A program made the position numbers and the translations under genes. This document shows positions 1 to 9,476 of a stretch of DNA of 64,000 nt, piece by piece. Under the pieces are notes generated by a model. The model had not been told where the DNA came from. It made no database searches and saw only the letters and a program-made list of their open reading frames with translations. The DNA is from SZAS-79 sp964599095 (GTDB taxonomy: Bacteria; Pseudomonadota; Gammaproteobacteria; Burkholderiales; SG8-39), in NCBI GenBank assembly GCA_964599095.1, contig CAZREB010000023.1:1-64000 (forward strand), in the 5' to 3' direction. Each line of letters starts with the position of its first letter. Position 1 is the stretch's first letter.

Positions 1-402
1 GGCGGCAAGAACATCACGCCCTCGGAGTTCGAGAACCAGCTCAAGTTCTCGCCCTACATCACCGATGCGGTGGTCATCGGCGACCGCAGGCCTTACCTGG
101 TGGCGCTTGTCATGATCGACCACGAGAACGTCGAGATGTACGCGCAGGAAAAGGCGATCCCCTTTTCCAACTACGCCAGCCTGTGCCGGCGGCCAGAGAT
201 CCAGGAACTGATCCAGGGCGAGATCGACAGGGCCAACAAGTCCTTCGCGCGCGTCGAGCAGGTCAAGAAGTTCCGCCTGATCGAGGCCAAGCTGACGGCG
301 GAGGACGAGGAACTCACGCCGACCATGAAGCTGAAGAGGAAGCTGGTCAACGAGAAATACCGTTCGCTCATCGAGGAGATGTACGCGAGGGAAGCGGCCT
401 GA
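1..402 (+). CDS. Long-chain acyl-CoA synthetase, C-terminal fragment
   Basis: Open from the first base, so only the last 133 residues are present. This is the C-terminal lid domain of an ANL (AMP-forming) ligase, which makes acyl-CoA from a fatty acid, ATP and CoA. Visible are GGKNITPSEFE, the hinge-proximal stretch that opens the lid domain, and LTPTMKLKRK near the end, which carries the conserved lysine region of long-chain FadD/FAA-type enzymes. The long insertion between them is typical of the long-chain subfamily rather than the short acetate-type ligases. It ends 51 bases before a periplasmic binding protein gene, so the two may be co-transcribed. The N-terminal AMP-binding core lies outside the window. 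Substrate chain length cannot be read from this part. Confidence 0.88.
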   Translation, partial: GGKNITPSEFENQLKFSPYITDAVVIGDRRPYLVALVMIDHENVEMYAQEKAIPFSNYASLCRRPEIQELIQGEIDRANKSFARVEQVKKFRLIEAKLTAEDEELTPTMKLKRKLVNEKYRSLIEEMYAREAA

Positions 403-453
403 CCGCGGGTCCGGTGCTAAAGTAGCGTCGCCACACAAAGGAGGAAGGGAGCC

Positions 454-1632
454 ATGAAGAAGAATCTGAAATTTGCAACTGCAGCAATCACTGCGGTGCT
501 CGCGTTCGCGGCAGGCCCGCTCGCGCAGGCGCAGACGCAGGGGGTGTCGAAGACCGAGATCGTGATCGGCACCGAGCAGGACCTGTCCGGGCCGATCGTC
601 GCCTTCTCCAAGCAGCTGAAAAACGGCATGGAGATGCGTGTCGCCGAGATCAACGCCGCCGGCGGCATCAACGGCCGCAAGCTCAAGCTGGTCGTCGAGG
701 ACCACGGCTACGATCCCAAGAAGGCGGTGCTCGCCACGCAGAAGCTGGTGCAGAAGGACAAGATCTTCGCGATGGTCGGCCTGATCGGCACGGCGCCGGC
801 GATGGCCGCGATGCCGATCCTGTTCGAGAAGAACGTGCCGCACCTCTTCCCGCTGACGGCCGCGCGCGAGATGTACGAGCCGCTGCACCGGCTCAAGTAC
901 TCGTTCGCCGCGACCTACTTCGACCAGATGCGCGCCGGGGTCAAGCACATCGTCAAGCTCAAGGGCTACAAGAAGGTCTGCACGCTGTACCAGGATGACG
1001 ACTTCGGCCTGGAGATCATGCGCGGTGCGGAAGCCGGTCTCAAGGAAATCAACATGGCCCTGGCCGAGAAGACCACCTACAAGCGAGGCGCGACCGATTT
1101 CTCGTCCCAGATCGCGAAGATGAAGAACGAAGGCTGCGATTTTGTCGTGCTCGGCACCATCATCCGCGAGACGATCGGCGCGATCGGCACGGCGAGGAAG
1201 CTCGGATGGGGCGTGGACTTCATGGGCTCGTCCGCGTCGTACACAGAGCTGATCCACAAGCTCGGCGGTCCGGCGATGAACGGCTTTTATTCGACCAACA
1301 CGGTGAACAACCCGTACATGGACGACGCCTCGAAGAACGTGCGCGAGTGGGCGGTCAGGTACAAGGACAAATTCAAGGAAGACCCGGCCGTGTTCTCGGT
1401 TTATGGCTACCAGGTGATCGAACTGTTCGCGCGCATTGCCGAAAAGGCCGGCCCGAACCTGACGGTGGACACCTTCATCAACACGCTCGAGAAGTTCTCG
1501 ATCCCGCGCGACATGTTCGGTGCCGACGAAATGTCGTTCTCCAAGACCAAGCACCTGGGGTCGAACCGCGCGCGCCTTTCGCAGATCGTGAACGGCAAGT
1601 GGACGCCGATCACCGACTACATCACCGAGTAG
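454..1632 (+). CDS. Branched-chain amino acid-type ABC transporter substrate-binding protein (orphan)
   Basis: A 392-residue periplasmic ligand-binding protein of the LivK/Peripla_BP_6 family. A Sec signal peptide occupies about residues 1-26 with cleavage after AQA. The mature part begins with SKTEIVIGTEQDLSGP, the usual first strand of the family, and has the AEINAAGGINGRK segment near residue 70. A strong AAGGAGGAAGG ribosome site lies just before the ATG. In this family such proteins deliver amino acids or aromatic and fatty acids to LivHMGF permeases, but no permease gene is next to this one. Its neighbour is an acyl-CoA synthetase gene, a common pairing when the ligand is an organic acid later activated by CoA; that role is inference. 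Confidence 0.88.
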   Translation: MKKNLKFATAAITAVLAFAAGPLAQAQTQGVSKTEIVIGTEQDLSGPIVAFSKQLKNGMEMRVAEINAAGGINGRKLKLVVEDHGYDPKKAVLATQKLVQKDKIFAMVGLIGTAPAMAAMPILFEKNVPHLFPLTAAREMYEPLHRLKYSFAATYFDQMRAGVKHIVKLKGYKKVCTLYQDDDFGLEIMRGAEAGLKEINMALAEKTTYKRGATDFSSQIAKMKNEGCDFVVLGTIIRETIGAIGTARKLGWGVDFMGSSASYTELIHKLGGPAMNGFYSTNTVNNPYMDDASKNVREWAVRYKDKFKEDPAVFSVYGYQVIELFARIAEKAGPNLTVDTFINTLEKFSIPRDMFGADEMSFSKTKHLGSNRARLSQIVNGKWTPITDYITE

Positions 1633-1738
1633 GCGCGAGGCGGGCTGCCGTGATCTCGTCTGTTGCATGAGCGTCGGGGTCCCGGCAGCGGGGCAGGGCG
1701 GCCGCCAGGGGGGCGAACGTGCGCGAAGCTTGGCAGGC

Positions 1739-2143
1739 ATGCGCATGTGCGCCGTGATCATGGCGACCGCCTGCATTGCGGGCCTGGCCGGGTGCGGGGG
1801 CATGGCGAGCGGCCTGATGGCCGACGGCGACCTGTACCGCTTCGAATCGAAGATGGAAGACGTCGAGTTCGGCATGTCCAAGACCCGGGTGCAGCAGATC
1901 ATGGGCCCGCCGCGGCAGAGGCTCTACGAAGGCAACCAGGAAGCCTGGCTCTGGTGCCAGACGTCCAACAGCCCGAAGTTTCCCGATGCCTTCATGACGG
2001 TGTATTTCTACCACGCCCAGGTGGCCGGCATTCACACGTACGGGAATCGCGCCGAGGGCACCTGCGAGAACTTCTTCAGGCGGGTCGAATGGCTGCCCGA
2101 CCCGCAGAAGTCGATGGCGGCCAGGGTGCGCAGGAAGGACTGA
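1739..2143 (+). CDS. Small putative lipoprotein, function unknown
   Basis: A 134-residue protein beginning MRMCAVIMATACIAGLAGC, with a lipobox LAGC at residues 16-19, so it is probably acylated and anchored in a membrane. The frame opens further upstream at 1667, but those 24 residues are low-complexity and would bury the signal, so the ATG at 1739 is preferred. The mature part contains FGMSKTRVQQIMGPP, reminiscent of the BamE/SmpA-type small outer-membrane lipoprotein fold (short helix, GxxxxxVxxxxGxP), followed by a predicted beta-rich tail with one late cysteine. Membership of that fold class is suggestive only. It is followed after 21 bases by the phosphatase gene, in the same direction. 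Confidence 0.7.
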   Translation: MRMCAVIMATACIAGLAGCGGMASGLMADGDLYRFESKMEDVEFGMSKTRVQQIMGPPRQRLYEGNQEAWLWCQTSNSPKFPDAFMTVYFYHAQVAGIHTYGNRAEGTCENFFRRVEWLPDPQKSMAARVRRKD

Positions 2144-2164
2144 GAGGACGAAAGGGGAGCAGTC

Positions 2165-2707
2165 GTGTCCGCGCCCGATTGCAGTCCGCCGACGATGCAA
2201 CCGTCCGAACCGTACCGCATCCTCTTTGTCTGCACCGGCAACATCTTCCGCAGCCTGACTGCCGACGTCGCATTGCGCGCCCTGCTCGAGGGTAACCCGG
2301 CCGTCCACGTCTCATCGGCCGGGACCGACGACTACCCGCATCTGGTCAGGCCCTACACGAAAGGTTACCTGCTTTCCAAGGGCTACGACGTCAGCAGTCA
2401 CAGGCGGCGCACGCTTACCCGTGCGATCCTGGAGGAGTCGCACCTGGTCGTGCCGATGAGCACCGACCACCAGGCCGTCATCAAGGCGCGATTCGGGCGC
2501 GCCGCACCGTTGTTCCTCGAGGTGTGCGGCGAGCCGCCCGATTGGCTGCCCGACATCGAAGACGTGATCCCCGACTACCGCACCAACCGTCCGGCGGTCG
2601 AGGCCCATGTTCGCAACACGATAGACCGGATCGTCGGGCTCGTGCCGAGGATGGCGCAGAACCTCGGGGCGTTGATGCGCCAGCACCCCAGAATTCCGCA
2701 CATTTGA
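2165..2707 (+). CDS. Low-molecular-weight protein-tyrosine phosphatase family protein
   Basis: A 180-residue cytoplasmic enzyme of the LMW-PTP/arsenate-reductase fold. The phosphate-binding loop FVCTGNIFRS matches CX5R(S/T), with C23 as nucleophile and R29. A downstream acidic stretch around LPDIEDVIPDY is where the general-acid aspartate is expected, although the classical DPY is not exact. GTG at 2165 is chosen because GGGGAG sits at good spacing before it; ATG at 2195 is an alternative that would remove ten residues ahead of the first strand. Family members dephosphorylate tyrosine-phosphorylated proteins or small substrates. No kinase or polysaccharide gene is nearby, so the partner is unknown. 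Confidence 0.8.
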   Translation: MSAPDCSPPTMQPSEPYRILFVCTGNIFRSLTADVALRALLEGNPAVHVSSAGTDDYPHLVRPYTKGYLLSKGYDVSSHRRRTLTRAILEESHLVVPMSTDHQAVIKARFGRAAPLFLEVCGEPPDWLPDIEDVIPDYRTNRPAVEAHVRNTIDRIVGLVPRMAQNLGALMRQHPRIPHI

Positions 2708-2747
2708 TTTCGTAGATTCAATCCCGGTGCGGCTCTCCGGTCAATTC

Positions 2748-2767
2748 ATGTACCGGTGCCGGTACAT
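2748..2767. promoter_or_regulatory. Operator-like inverted repeat upstream of SDR gene
   Basis: ATGTACCGG and its exact reverse complement CCGGTACAT are separated by two bases, giving a 20-bp near-perfect palindrome. It lies in the roughly 250-base gap between the phosphatase and SDR genes, about 190 bases before the SDR start. Its size and symmetry fit a dimeric repressor site (TetR- or GntR-like), but no regulator gene is in the window and no promoter boxes were confidently placed beside it. The rest of this gap holds nothing else I can support. Confidence 0.4.
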
Positions 2768-2958
2768 CCCAGGCCGGCTGGCCGGTCCGCGGTCATCAGG
2801 ATGAGGCTCTGCGTGCTGCCCTGAAGCGCTGCCCCGTGCCTGCACCGTGCCGGACACTTGCGTCGCCGCGAGCAGGAGTAAGAGCCGGCAGTCTCCTGTT
2901 CGATGCCAATCGGGACCGAGGACTGGTTAAACTGCGCCAAACCACACCAGGAGGCGGA

Positions 2959-3747
2959 ATGGGAAGGCTTCAGGGCAAGCGGGCGATCGTGACCGGCGCT
3001 GGCAGCGGCATCGGTCGGGCGAGTGCACTGCTGTTCGCGCGCGAAGGCGCGTCGGTGCTCGCCGTGGACAAGACCGCGGACGCGGTAAAGGAAACCGCGG
3101 CGCAGATCGCCGCTGCCGGTGGCAAGGCAATCCACATGGCTGCCGACGCCGGCAGCGAGGCAGACGTCGAGGCTTACGTGAAGCGCGCGATCGCCGAATT
3201 CGGCGGCCTCGACATCGTCTATGCCAACGCCGGCATCAGCGGCGGCCTGGTGCCGCTCTTCGAGCAGACGGTCGACCACTGGCAGGAGATCCTGCGCGTG
3301 AACCTGATCGGGCCATTCCTTGCGATCAAGCACGCCGGCCGGCAGATGGTCGTGCAGAGGTCCGGCGCGATCGTCTGCACCGCTTCGGTGGCCGGTCTGC
3401 GCGCAAATGCCGGGGGCAATCCCTACAGTGCCAGCAAGGCCGGCGTAATCAGCCTGGTGCAGACCGCGGCCAATTCCTTCTACGGAACCGGCGTGCGCGT
3501 CAATGCAATCTGCCCGGGGCTGATCGAGACCGGCATGACCAAGCCGATCTTCGATTTCGCGCGGGAGCGCGGCACGGCCGGCAACATCGGCCAGCTGAAC
3601 CCGATGAACCGCTACGGCGAGCCGCGCGAGATCGCGGCGATGGCGGCTTTCCTCGCGAGCGACGAGGCGTCGTATGTCAACGGACAGGCCATCGCCGTGG
3701 ATGGCGGGCTTTCGGCCACGCACCCGTTCCGGCGGCCGCGGCCCTGA
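2959..3747 (+). CDS. SDR-family NAD(P)-dependent oxidoreductase
   Basis: A 262-residue classical short-chain dehydrogenase/reductase. The cofactor loop TGAGSGIG is at residues 12-19, the structural NAG at 90-92, the catalytic serine about S143 and YSASK at 156-160. The aspartate after the second strand (VDK) favours NAD over NADP. The ATG at 2959 is preferred because AGGAGG lies seven bases upstream and the Rossmann fold begins at once; the frame is open further upstream without sense. It probably oxidises a secondary alcohol or a 3-hydroxyacyl substrate, but SDR specificity cannot be read from motifs. Its end lies nine bases from the convergent Bug receptor gene. Confidence 0.88.
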   Translation: MGRLQGKRAIVTGAGSGIGRASALLFAREGASVLAVDKTADAVKETAAQIAAAGGKAIHMAADAGSEADVEAYVKRAIAEFGGLDIVYANAGISGGLVPLFEQTVDHWQEILRVNLIGPFLAIKHAGRQMVVQRSGAIVCTASVAGLRANAGGNPYSASKAGVISLVQTAANSFYGTGVRVNAICPGLIETGMTKPIFDFARERGTAGNIGQLNPMNRYGEPREIAAMAAFLASDEASYVNGQAIAVDGGLSATHPFRRPRP

Positions 3748-3756
3748 AGCACGTGG

Positions 3757-4743
3757 CTACTCGCCTTTGACGCCGGCTTCCCTGATCACCCGGCCCCACG
3801 CGGCGTAGTCGTCGCGGATCATCGCGGCGAACTCTTCGGGCGAGTTGCCGATAACGAACAGCCGGCCCGCCTTGAGCGCGGCGCCGACTTTTTCGTCGCG
3901 CAGCGCCTTTACCGTCTCGGTGTTGATCCGTGCGATCACGGGCTGCGGCGTGCCCGCCGGGGCCAGCAGCCCGTACCAGAACGGCTGGCTCTTCAGGTCG
4001 AAGCCCCGGACGCCCTGCGCGGCGAGGCTGCGCACCTCCGGCAATTCGGCGATCCGGTCGGTCAGGTAGACGCCGAGCGCCTTCAGCTTGCCGGACTTGA
4101 TCAGCGGCAGGGCCACGGTGGACGGCGTGAACATCACCTGGGTTTCGCCGGTGAGCACGCTGCGCACCGCTTCGGCATTGCCCTTGTAGGGGACGTGGGT
4201 CATCCGCGCACCGGTGACCACGCGGAAGTACTCGCCGGCCACATGGCCCGGCGAAGCCTTGCCGGCCGAGGCGTAGTTCAGCGTGCCGGGATTCGCCTTG
4301 GCGTAGGCGATCAATTCCGCGGCCGACGACGCGGGCAGCGACGGGTTCGCGATTAACAGGGCGTCCGTGGTTGCCAGCGCCGTGATCGGCGCGAAATCCT
4401 TCGAGGGATCGAAAGCCAGCTTGTCGTACAGGTGGCCGTTGCTGGTGACGATGCTGTAGAGCGTGAGCAGCAGCGTGTGCCCGTCGGGCGCAGCTTTCGC
4501 GACCTCTGCCGCGCCCACGTTCCCCGCGGCCCCCGGCTTGTTCTCCACGATCACCGCAACCCCGAAAGCGGCTGACAGCCTCTCCGACAGCGTCCGTCCC
4601 AGCAGGTCCAGCGGGCCGCCGGGAGGAAAGGGATTCACGAGGCGCACGGTTTTCGACGGGAAGGCCTGCGCGTTCGCCGCCTGGGAAGTTGCCAAGCCGC
4701 CCAGCAGGGCGAGAACCACTGCACAAGCTCGCATGCTCTTCAT
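3757..4743 (-). CDS. Bug/TctC-family periplasmic substrate-binding protein
   Basis: A 328-residue exported receptor with a Sec signal ending in NAQA, followed by the family opening FPSKTVRLVNPFPPGGPLDLLGR. The NPFPPGG loop binds the carboxylate of the ligand in structurally known Bug proteins. GAAEVAKAAPDGHTLL in the first lobe and THVPYKG in the second are also family hallmarks. Such receptors bind di- or tricarboxylates or other small acids for TctAB permeases, but most family members, like this one, have no permease next to them. It is the last gene of the minus-strand Atu-like operon, 21 bases after the thioesterase gene, so its ligand may be a substrate or product of that pathway. Confidence 0.92.
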   Translation of the reverse strand: MKSMRACAVVLALLGGLATSQAANAQAFPSKTVRLVNPFPPGGPLDLLGRTLSERLSAAFGVAVIVENKPGAAGNVGAAEVAKAAPDGHTLLLTLYSIVTSNGHLYDKLAFDPSKDFAPITALATTDALLIANPSLPASSAAELIAYAKANPGTLNYASAGKASPGHVAGEYFRVVTGARMTHVPYKGNAEAVRSVLTGETQVMFTPSTVALPLIKSGKLKALGVYLTDRIAELPEVRSLAAQGVRGFDLKSQPFWYGLLAPAGTPQPVIARINTETVKALRDEKVGAALKAGRLFVIGNSPEEFAAMIRDDYAAWGRVIREAGVKGE

Positions 4744-4764
4744 CGCGGTTACCCCTCCACTTTC

Positions 4765-5208
4765 TCAGCCGATCATGTAGGCGGCGCTGCCCGAGGCGAT
4801 CTGCTCGCCTTCGTCGTTCTCCAGCGTCATGTGGGTCACCGCGACGCGACTGCCGAGGCGCACGACGTGCCCGGTCGCGATGAAGTACTTGCCGCGCCCG
4901 GGCCTGAGGTAGTCGATGCGCAGGTCGATCGTCCCCATCTTGGGGAATCCCTCGGAATGCTCGCCCTTGTCGCGTTCGAGCACCGCCGCGTGGATCGAGA
5001 ATCCCGCCATCACGTCGAGCGCCGCCGAGATCACGCCGCCGTGCAGGATGCCGCGCGTCGGGTTGCCGATCAGTTCGGGCCGCATGTCGAACCGCAGTTT
5101 CGGCGCCTTCGGGTCGAAAGATTCCACCTTGAGCCCGATCACCTTGTTGAACGGCACGGACTCCTCGAACATCTTCCGCAGCCGCTTTTCCTTGTCTTGC
5201 CGGTTCAT
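4765..5208 (-). CDS. PaaI-type hotdog-fold thioesterase
   Basis: A 147-residue hotdog-fold protein. The stretch NPTRGILHGGVISAALDVMAG carries the HGG helix-cap motif and following acidic residue used by PaaI-family acyl-CoA thioesterases, and FDMRPELIGN precedes it as in YigI/PaaI members. It would hydrolyse stalled or excess CoA esters in the cytoplasm. The gene lies between an acyl-CoA dehydrogenase and a Bug receptor in the same operon, which suits a CoA-recycling or overflow role for the pathway. It is one of two such genes in the window, the other being at about 30.8 kb. Acyl specificity is unknown. Confidence 0.85.
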   Translation of the reverse strand: MNRQDKEKRLRKMFEESVPFNKVIGLKVESFDPKAPKLRFDMRPELIGNPTRGILHGGVISAALDVMAGFSIHAAVLERDKGEHSEGFPKMGTIDLRIDYLRPGRGKYFIATGHVVRLGSRVAVTHMTLENDEGEQIASGSAAYMIG

Positions 5209-5286
5209 GCCTCGGTCTCCGCCACCCCACGTGTGATCACGATCCCGGCATCGAGTCCTGCCGCAGCAGCGCTGATCGGCATCGCT

Positions 5287-6438
5287 CTATTGCCAGCCCA
5301 ATTGCCGCGCGGCAAGGTCTTTCATGATTTCCTCCGCGCCGCCGCCTATGGTCATCACCTTGACCTCGCGATAGACGCGCTCGGCGCGCGTGCCGCGAAC
5401 GAACCCGGCGCCGCCGAGCGTCTGTACCGCCTCGTCCGCGCAGAACTGCATCGTGCGGGTGGCGAAATTCTTGGTCATGCACAACTGCGCGATTGCCGCG
5501 GTATCGCCGGGCGACTGCGTGAGCTTGCAGGCGGTGTCGTAGACCATCGCCCTGGCCGCGTGGACGCGCATTTGCATGTCGACCAGCTTGTGCCGGATCG
5601 CCTGGTGCTCGACCAGCCGCTTGCCGAAGGTCTGCCGTTCGCGCGCCCACGCAACCGCCTCATCGAGGCAGACCTGCGCGAAGCCGACCGCGGCGGCCGC
5701 CATGCCGAGGCGCTCCGAATTGAAATTGCGCATGATGATCCGGAAGCCCGCGTTCTCCTCGCCGATCAGGTTGGCCACCGGCACGCGGCAATTGTCGAAG
5801 CGCAGCGTGGCGGTGTCGGAACTCCACCAGCCCATCTTCTTCAGCTCGTAGCGCGTGAAGCCGGGCCGGTCGCGCTCGATCAGCAACAACGACACGCCGC
5901 CGGCGCCCGGGCCGCCGGTCCTGACCGCGACGGTGTAGTAGTCGGCGCGCATCCCGGAGGTGATGAAAGTCTTCTCGCCATTGACTACGTACTCGTGGCC
6001 GTCCAGTTTCGCAGTGGTGAGCAAACGCGCAACATCGGAGCCGCCCGAGGGCTCGGTGATCGCAAGCGCGCTGATCTTCTCGCCGGCGATGATCGAAGGA
6101 AGAACGCGGCGCTTCATCTCCTCGCTGCCGGCATTTGCGATCGGCGGGGCGCCTATGCTGTGCGAAAAAAGGCTCGCATGCACGCCGCCGGAGCCGGCCA
6201 TCGCGATCTCCTCCGAGAGCACGACGTGCATCAACAGGTCGGCCGGAGTTCCCCCGTACTCTTCGGGAAAGCCCACCCCGAGCAGCCCGGCCGCGCCCGC
6301 CTTGCGGTACATCTCGCGCGGGAATTCGCCGGCCTCGTCCCACTCGGCGGCGTAGGGCGAGATCTCCTTCGCGACGAACCGCCGCATGGTGTCGCGGAAG
6401 GCCTCGTGCTCTTCGGTCAGCGACGGGTGGGCTTTCAC
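5287..6438 (-). CDS. Acyl-CoA dehydrogenase (second of the Atu-like operon)
   Basis: A 383-residue FAD flavoprotein of the acyl-CoA dehydrogenase family, passing electrons to ETF. The GTG start at 6438 overlaps the stop of the upstream carboxylase gene (GTGA), so the two are translationally coupled; the open frame upstream of it belongs to no protein. ALAITEPSGGSDV in the middle domain and RERQTFGKRLVEHQAIRHKL in the C-terminal domain are family signatures. The EGT motif that carries the catalytic glutamate in short- and medium-chain enzymes reads IGGGAEEI here, with glycine at that place, as in its paralogue upstream; the base must lie elsewhere and I could not place it. Likely substrate: a methyl-branched acyl-CoA of this operon's pathway. 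Confidence 0.9.
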   Translation of the reverse strand: MKAHPSLTEEHEAFRDTMRRFVAKEISPYAAEWDEAGEFPREMYRKAGAAGLLGVGFPEEYGGTPADLLMHVVLSEEIAMAGSGGVHASLFSHSIGAPPIANAGSEEMKRRVLPSIIAGEKISALAITEPSGGSDVARLLTTAKLDGHEYVVNGEKTFITSGMRADYYTVAVRTGGPGAGGVSLLLIERDRPGFTRYELKKMGWWSSDTATLRFDNCRVPVANLIGEENAGFRIIMRNFNSERLGMAAAAVGFAQVCLDEAVAWARERQTFGKRLVEHQAIRHKLVDMQMRVHAARAMVYDTACKLTQSPGDTAAIAQLCMTKNFATRTMQFCADEAVQTLGGAGFVRGTRAERVYREVKVMTIGGGAEEIMKDLAARQLGWQ

Positions 6439-8210
6439 GCGGGTGGGTCCGGCTCGAATTCGACAAGCAGCTGGCCCGGCGACACCTGCGCACCCTTTGC
6501 GACGTGGACTGCCTTGACTCGCATCGCCACCGGCGCCGCCAGGGTGTGCTCCATCTTCATCGCTTCGAGCACGACGAGCGGCGCGCCGGCCGCAATCGAC
6601 TGTCCCGCCGCGGCAGGCACCTGCGCGACCTTGCCGTTCATCGGCGCCAGCAGGCGGCCGTCCGCGGCGCCGGCCGCGGCCCGCGCAGGCGGAGCCATCG
6701 AGGTGTCCTGCCAAGTCCATGACACGCCATCGAGCAGGAAGTGCAGCGTGCGGCCGTCGCGTGCGTGGGGCACGTCCGGGAGCTTTGCGCGGGCCAGGCT
6801 GTTGCTCCAGCAGGACCATTCGCCGAATCCGGCGGCCTGTGCGCAGCTCTTCGCATACAGCGACCGTGCGACTGCGAGGACGTTCTCATCGGGTTCCGGC
6901 GCCTTCCAGCCTGCGAAGCGCTCGGCCAGCAGGCTTGTCGTCGCGCCTTCGCGGGCAAACACCTCATCGCGCAGGACTGCCGCGAGGTAGGCGGCGTTGT
7001 TCGGCACGCCGAGTGCGACACAGTTCGCCAGCGCGTCCGCGAGCTTTATGCGTGCCTCGTCCCGCGTCGTGCCGCGCGCGATCACCTTTGCGATCATCGA
7101 GTCGTAGTGCGGCGGGATGATCGCGCCGGATTCGAGGGCATGCTCGACGCGCACGCCCTCCGGTGCGCGCCAGAGCGCGATCGTGCCGGCTTGCGGCAGG
7201 AACCCCTTCGTCGGATCCTCTGCGCACAGGCGCGCCTCGATCGCGTGGCCGGAAAAGCGCAGGTCCTGCTGGCCGAACGCCAGTTCCTCGCCGGCCGCGA
7301 CGCGCAATTGCCACTCGACGAGGTCGAGGCCGGTCACCATCTCGGTCACCGGGTGCTCGACCTGCAGGCGGGTGTTCATCTCCATGAACCAGAAATTGCC
7401 GCGGTCATCCGCGAGGCACTCGACCGTGCCGGCGCCTGAGTAAGCGACGGCTCGCGCGATCGTGATCGCTGCCTCGCCGAGCCGCTCCCGCATCTTGTCG
7501 TCGACTGCCGGCGAAGGCGTCTCCTCGACCTGTTTCTGGTGGCGGCGCTGGACCGAGCAGTCGCGCTCGCCGAGGTGCACGATGTTGCCGTGGGTGTCGG
7601 CCAGCAGCTGCACCTCGATATGGCGCGGCGACTCGACGGCTCGCTCGAGGATCACGCGGCCGTCGCCGAACGCGGCGAGGGCTTCGGATTGCGCCGAATC
7701 CAGCAGGGCAGGCAGGTCCGCCGCATCGCGCACGAGGCGCATGCCGCGCCCGCCGCCGCCGGCCGCAGCCTTGATCATCACCGGGTATTCGACCTTGCCG
7801 GCCGGGTCGTAAGCCTCGAGCACCGGCACGCCGGCCGCTTTCGCGATCTGCTTGGCGTTCGCCTTGTCGCCCATGGCACGTATTGCCCTGGGCGATGGGC
7901 CCACCCATGCGAGGCCGGCGTCGAGCACGGCTTGCGCGAAGTCCGAGTTCTCGGCGAGAAATCCGTAGCCGGGATGCACCGCCTCGACGCCGCTCGCGCG
8001 CGCCGCGGCGATGATCGCGCCGATGTTCAGGTACGACTCGCGCGGCGCGGCCGCGCCGATGAAGCAGGCCGCATCGGCCTCTCGCACATGGCGTGCGCCG
8101 CGGTCGGCGTCCGAGTACACCGCAATGCATTCCAGGCCCATGCGGCGCGCGGTGCGGAAGATGCGCAGCGCAATCTCGCCGCGATTCGCCACCAGGACGG
8201 AGCGGAACAT
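6435..8210 (-). CDS. atuF: Acyl-CoA carboxylase biotin-containing subunit (geranyl-/methylcrotonyl-CoA carboxylase alpha type)
   Basis: A 591-residue subunit with an N-terminal biotin carboxylase, a linker and a C-terminal biotin carrier. Visible are VANRGEIALRI at the start, the ATP-grasp glycine loop AAAGGGGRGM, the active-site run KQVEETPSP, EMNTRLQVEHPVTE, and EAMKMEH near the end, where K552 would carry biotin. It carboxylates biotin with ATP and bicarbonate; the partner transferase is two genes upstream. The chain is 60-70 residues shorter than usual, partly because the B-domain hinge after GVPVLEAYD is about 14 residues shorter. The atuF name rests on gene order and neighbours; methylcrotonyl-CoA carboxylase (liuD) is the main alternative. 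Confidence 0.75.
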   Translation of the reverse strand: MFRSVLVANRGEIALRIFRTARRMGLECIAVYSDADRGARHVREADAACFIGAAAPRESYLNIGAIIAAARASGVEAVHPGYGFLAENSDFAQAVLDAGLAWVGPSPRAIRAMGDKANAKQIAKAAGVPVLEAYDPAGKVEYPVMIKAAAGGGGRGMRLVRDAADLPALLDSAQSEALAAFGDGRVILERAVESPRHIEVQLLADTHGNIVHLGERDCSVQRRHQKQVEETPSPAVDDKMRERLGEAAITIARAVAYSGAGTVECLADDRGNFWFMEMNTRLQVEHPVTEMVTGLDLVEWQLRVAAGEELAFGQQDLRFSGHAIEARLCAEDPTKGFLPQAGTIALWRAPEGVRVEHALESGAIIPPHYDSMIAKVIARGTTRDEARIKLADALANCVALGVPNNAAYLAAVLRDEVFAREGATTSLLAERFAGWKAPEPDENVLAVARSLYAKSCAQAAGFGEWSCWSNSLARAKLPDVPHARDGRTLHFLLDGVSWTWQDTSMAPPARAAAGAADGRLLAPMNGKVAQVPAAAGQSIAAGAPLVVLEAMKMEHTLAAPVAMRVKAVHVAKGAQVSPGQLLVEFEPDPPA

Positions 8211-8247
8211 CAGGCGCCTGCGGTCGTGAAGATGCGCATCGCGGTGC

Positions 8248-9396
<1,149 letters not shown>

Positions 9397-9420
9397 GATT
9401 CCTCCTAAATGCGACCACGA

Positions 9421-9476
9421 AATCAGGGACAGACCACGTTTTCCGCATTTTCCGAAAACGTGGTCTGTCCCTGATT
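9421..9476. repeat. REP-like perfect hairpin, 23-bp arms
   Basis: The arm at 9421-9443, beginning AATCAGGGACAGACCACG, is the exact reverse complement of the arm at 9454-9476, with a ten-base A/T-richer loop between. It starts at the stop codon of the carboxyltransferase gene and fills most of the gap before the dehydrogenase gene. The arm is richer in A and T than the flanking genes. The sequence type (a GGGACAGACCACG family) recalls the REP elements moved by RAYT-type single-strand transposases in proteobacteria; that link is from memory. No RAYT gene is in the window. It could stabilise mRNA ends or reduce read-through inside the operon. Confidence 0.7.

Noticed and set aside
1667..1738. 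Upstream start of the small lipoprotein at 1667
   Set aside because: It would put 24 polar residues ahead of the signal peptide and lipobox.
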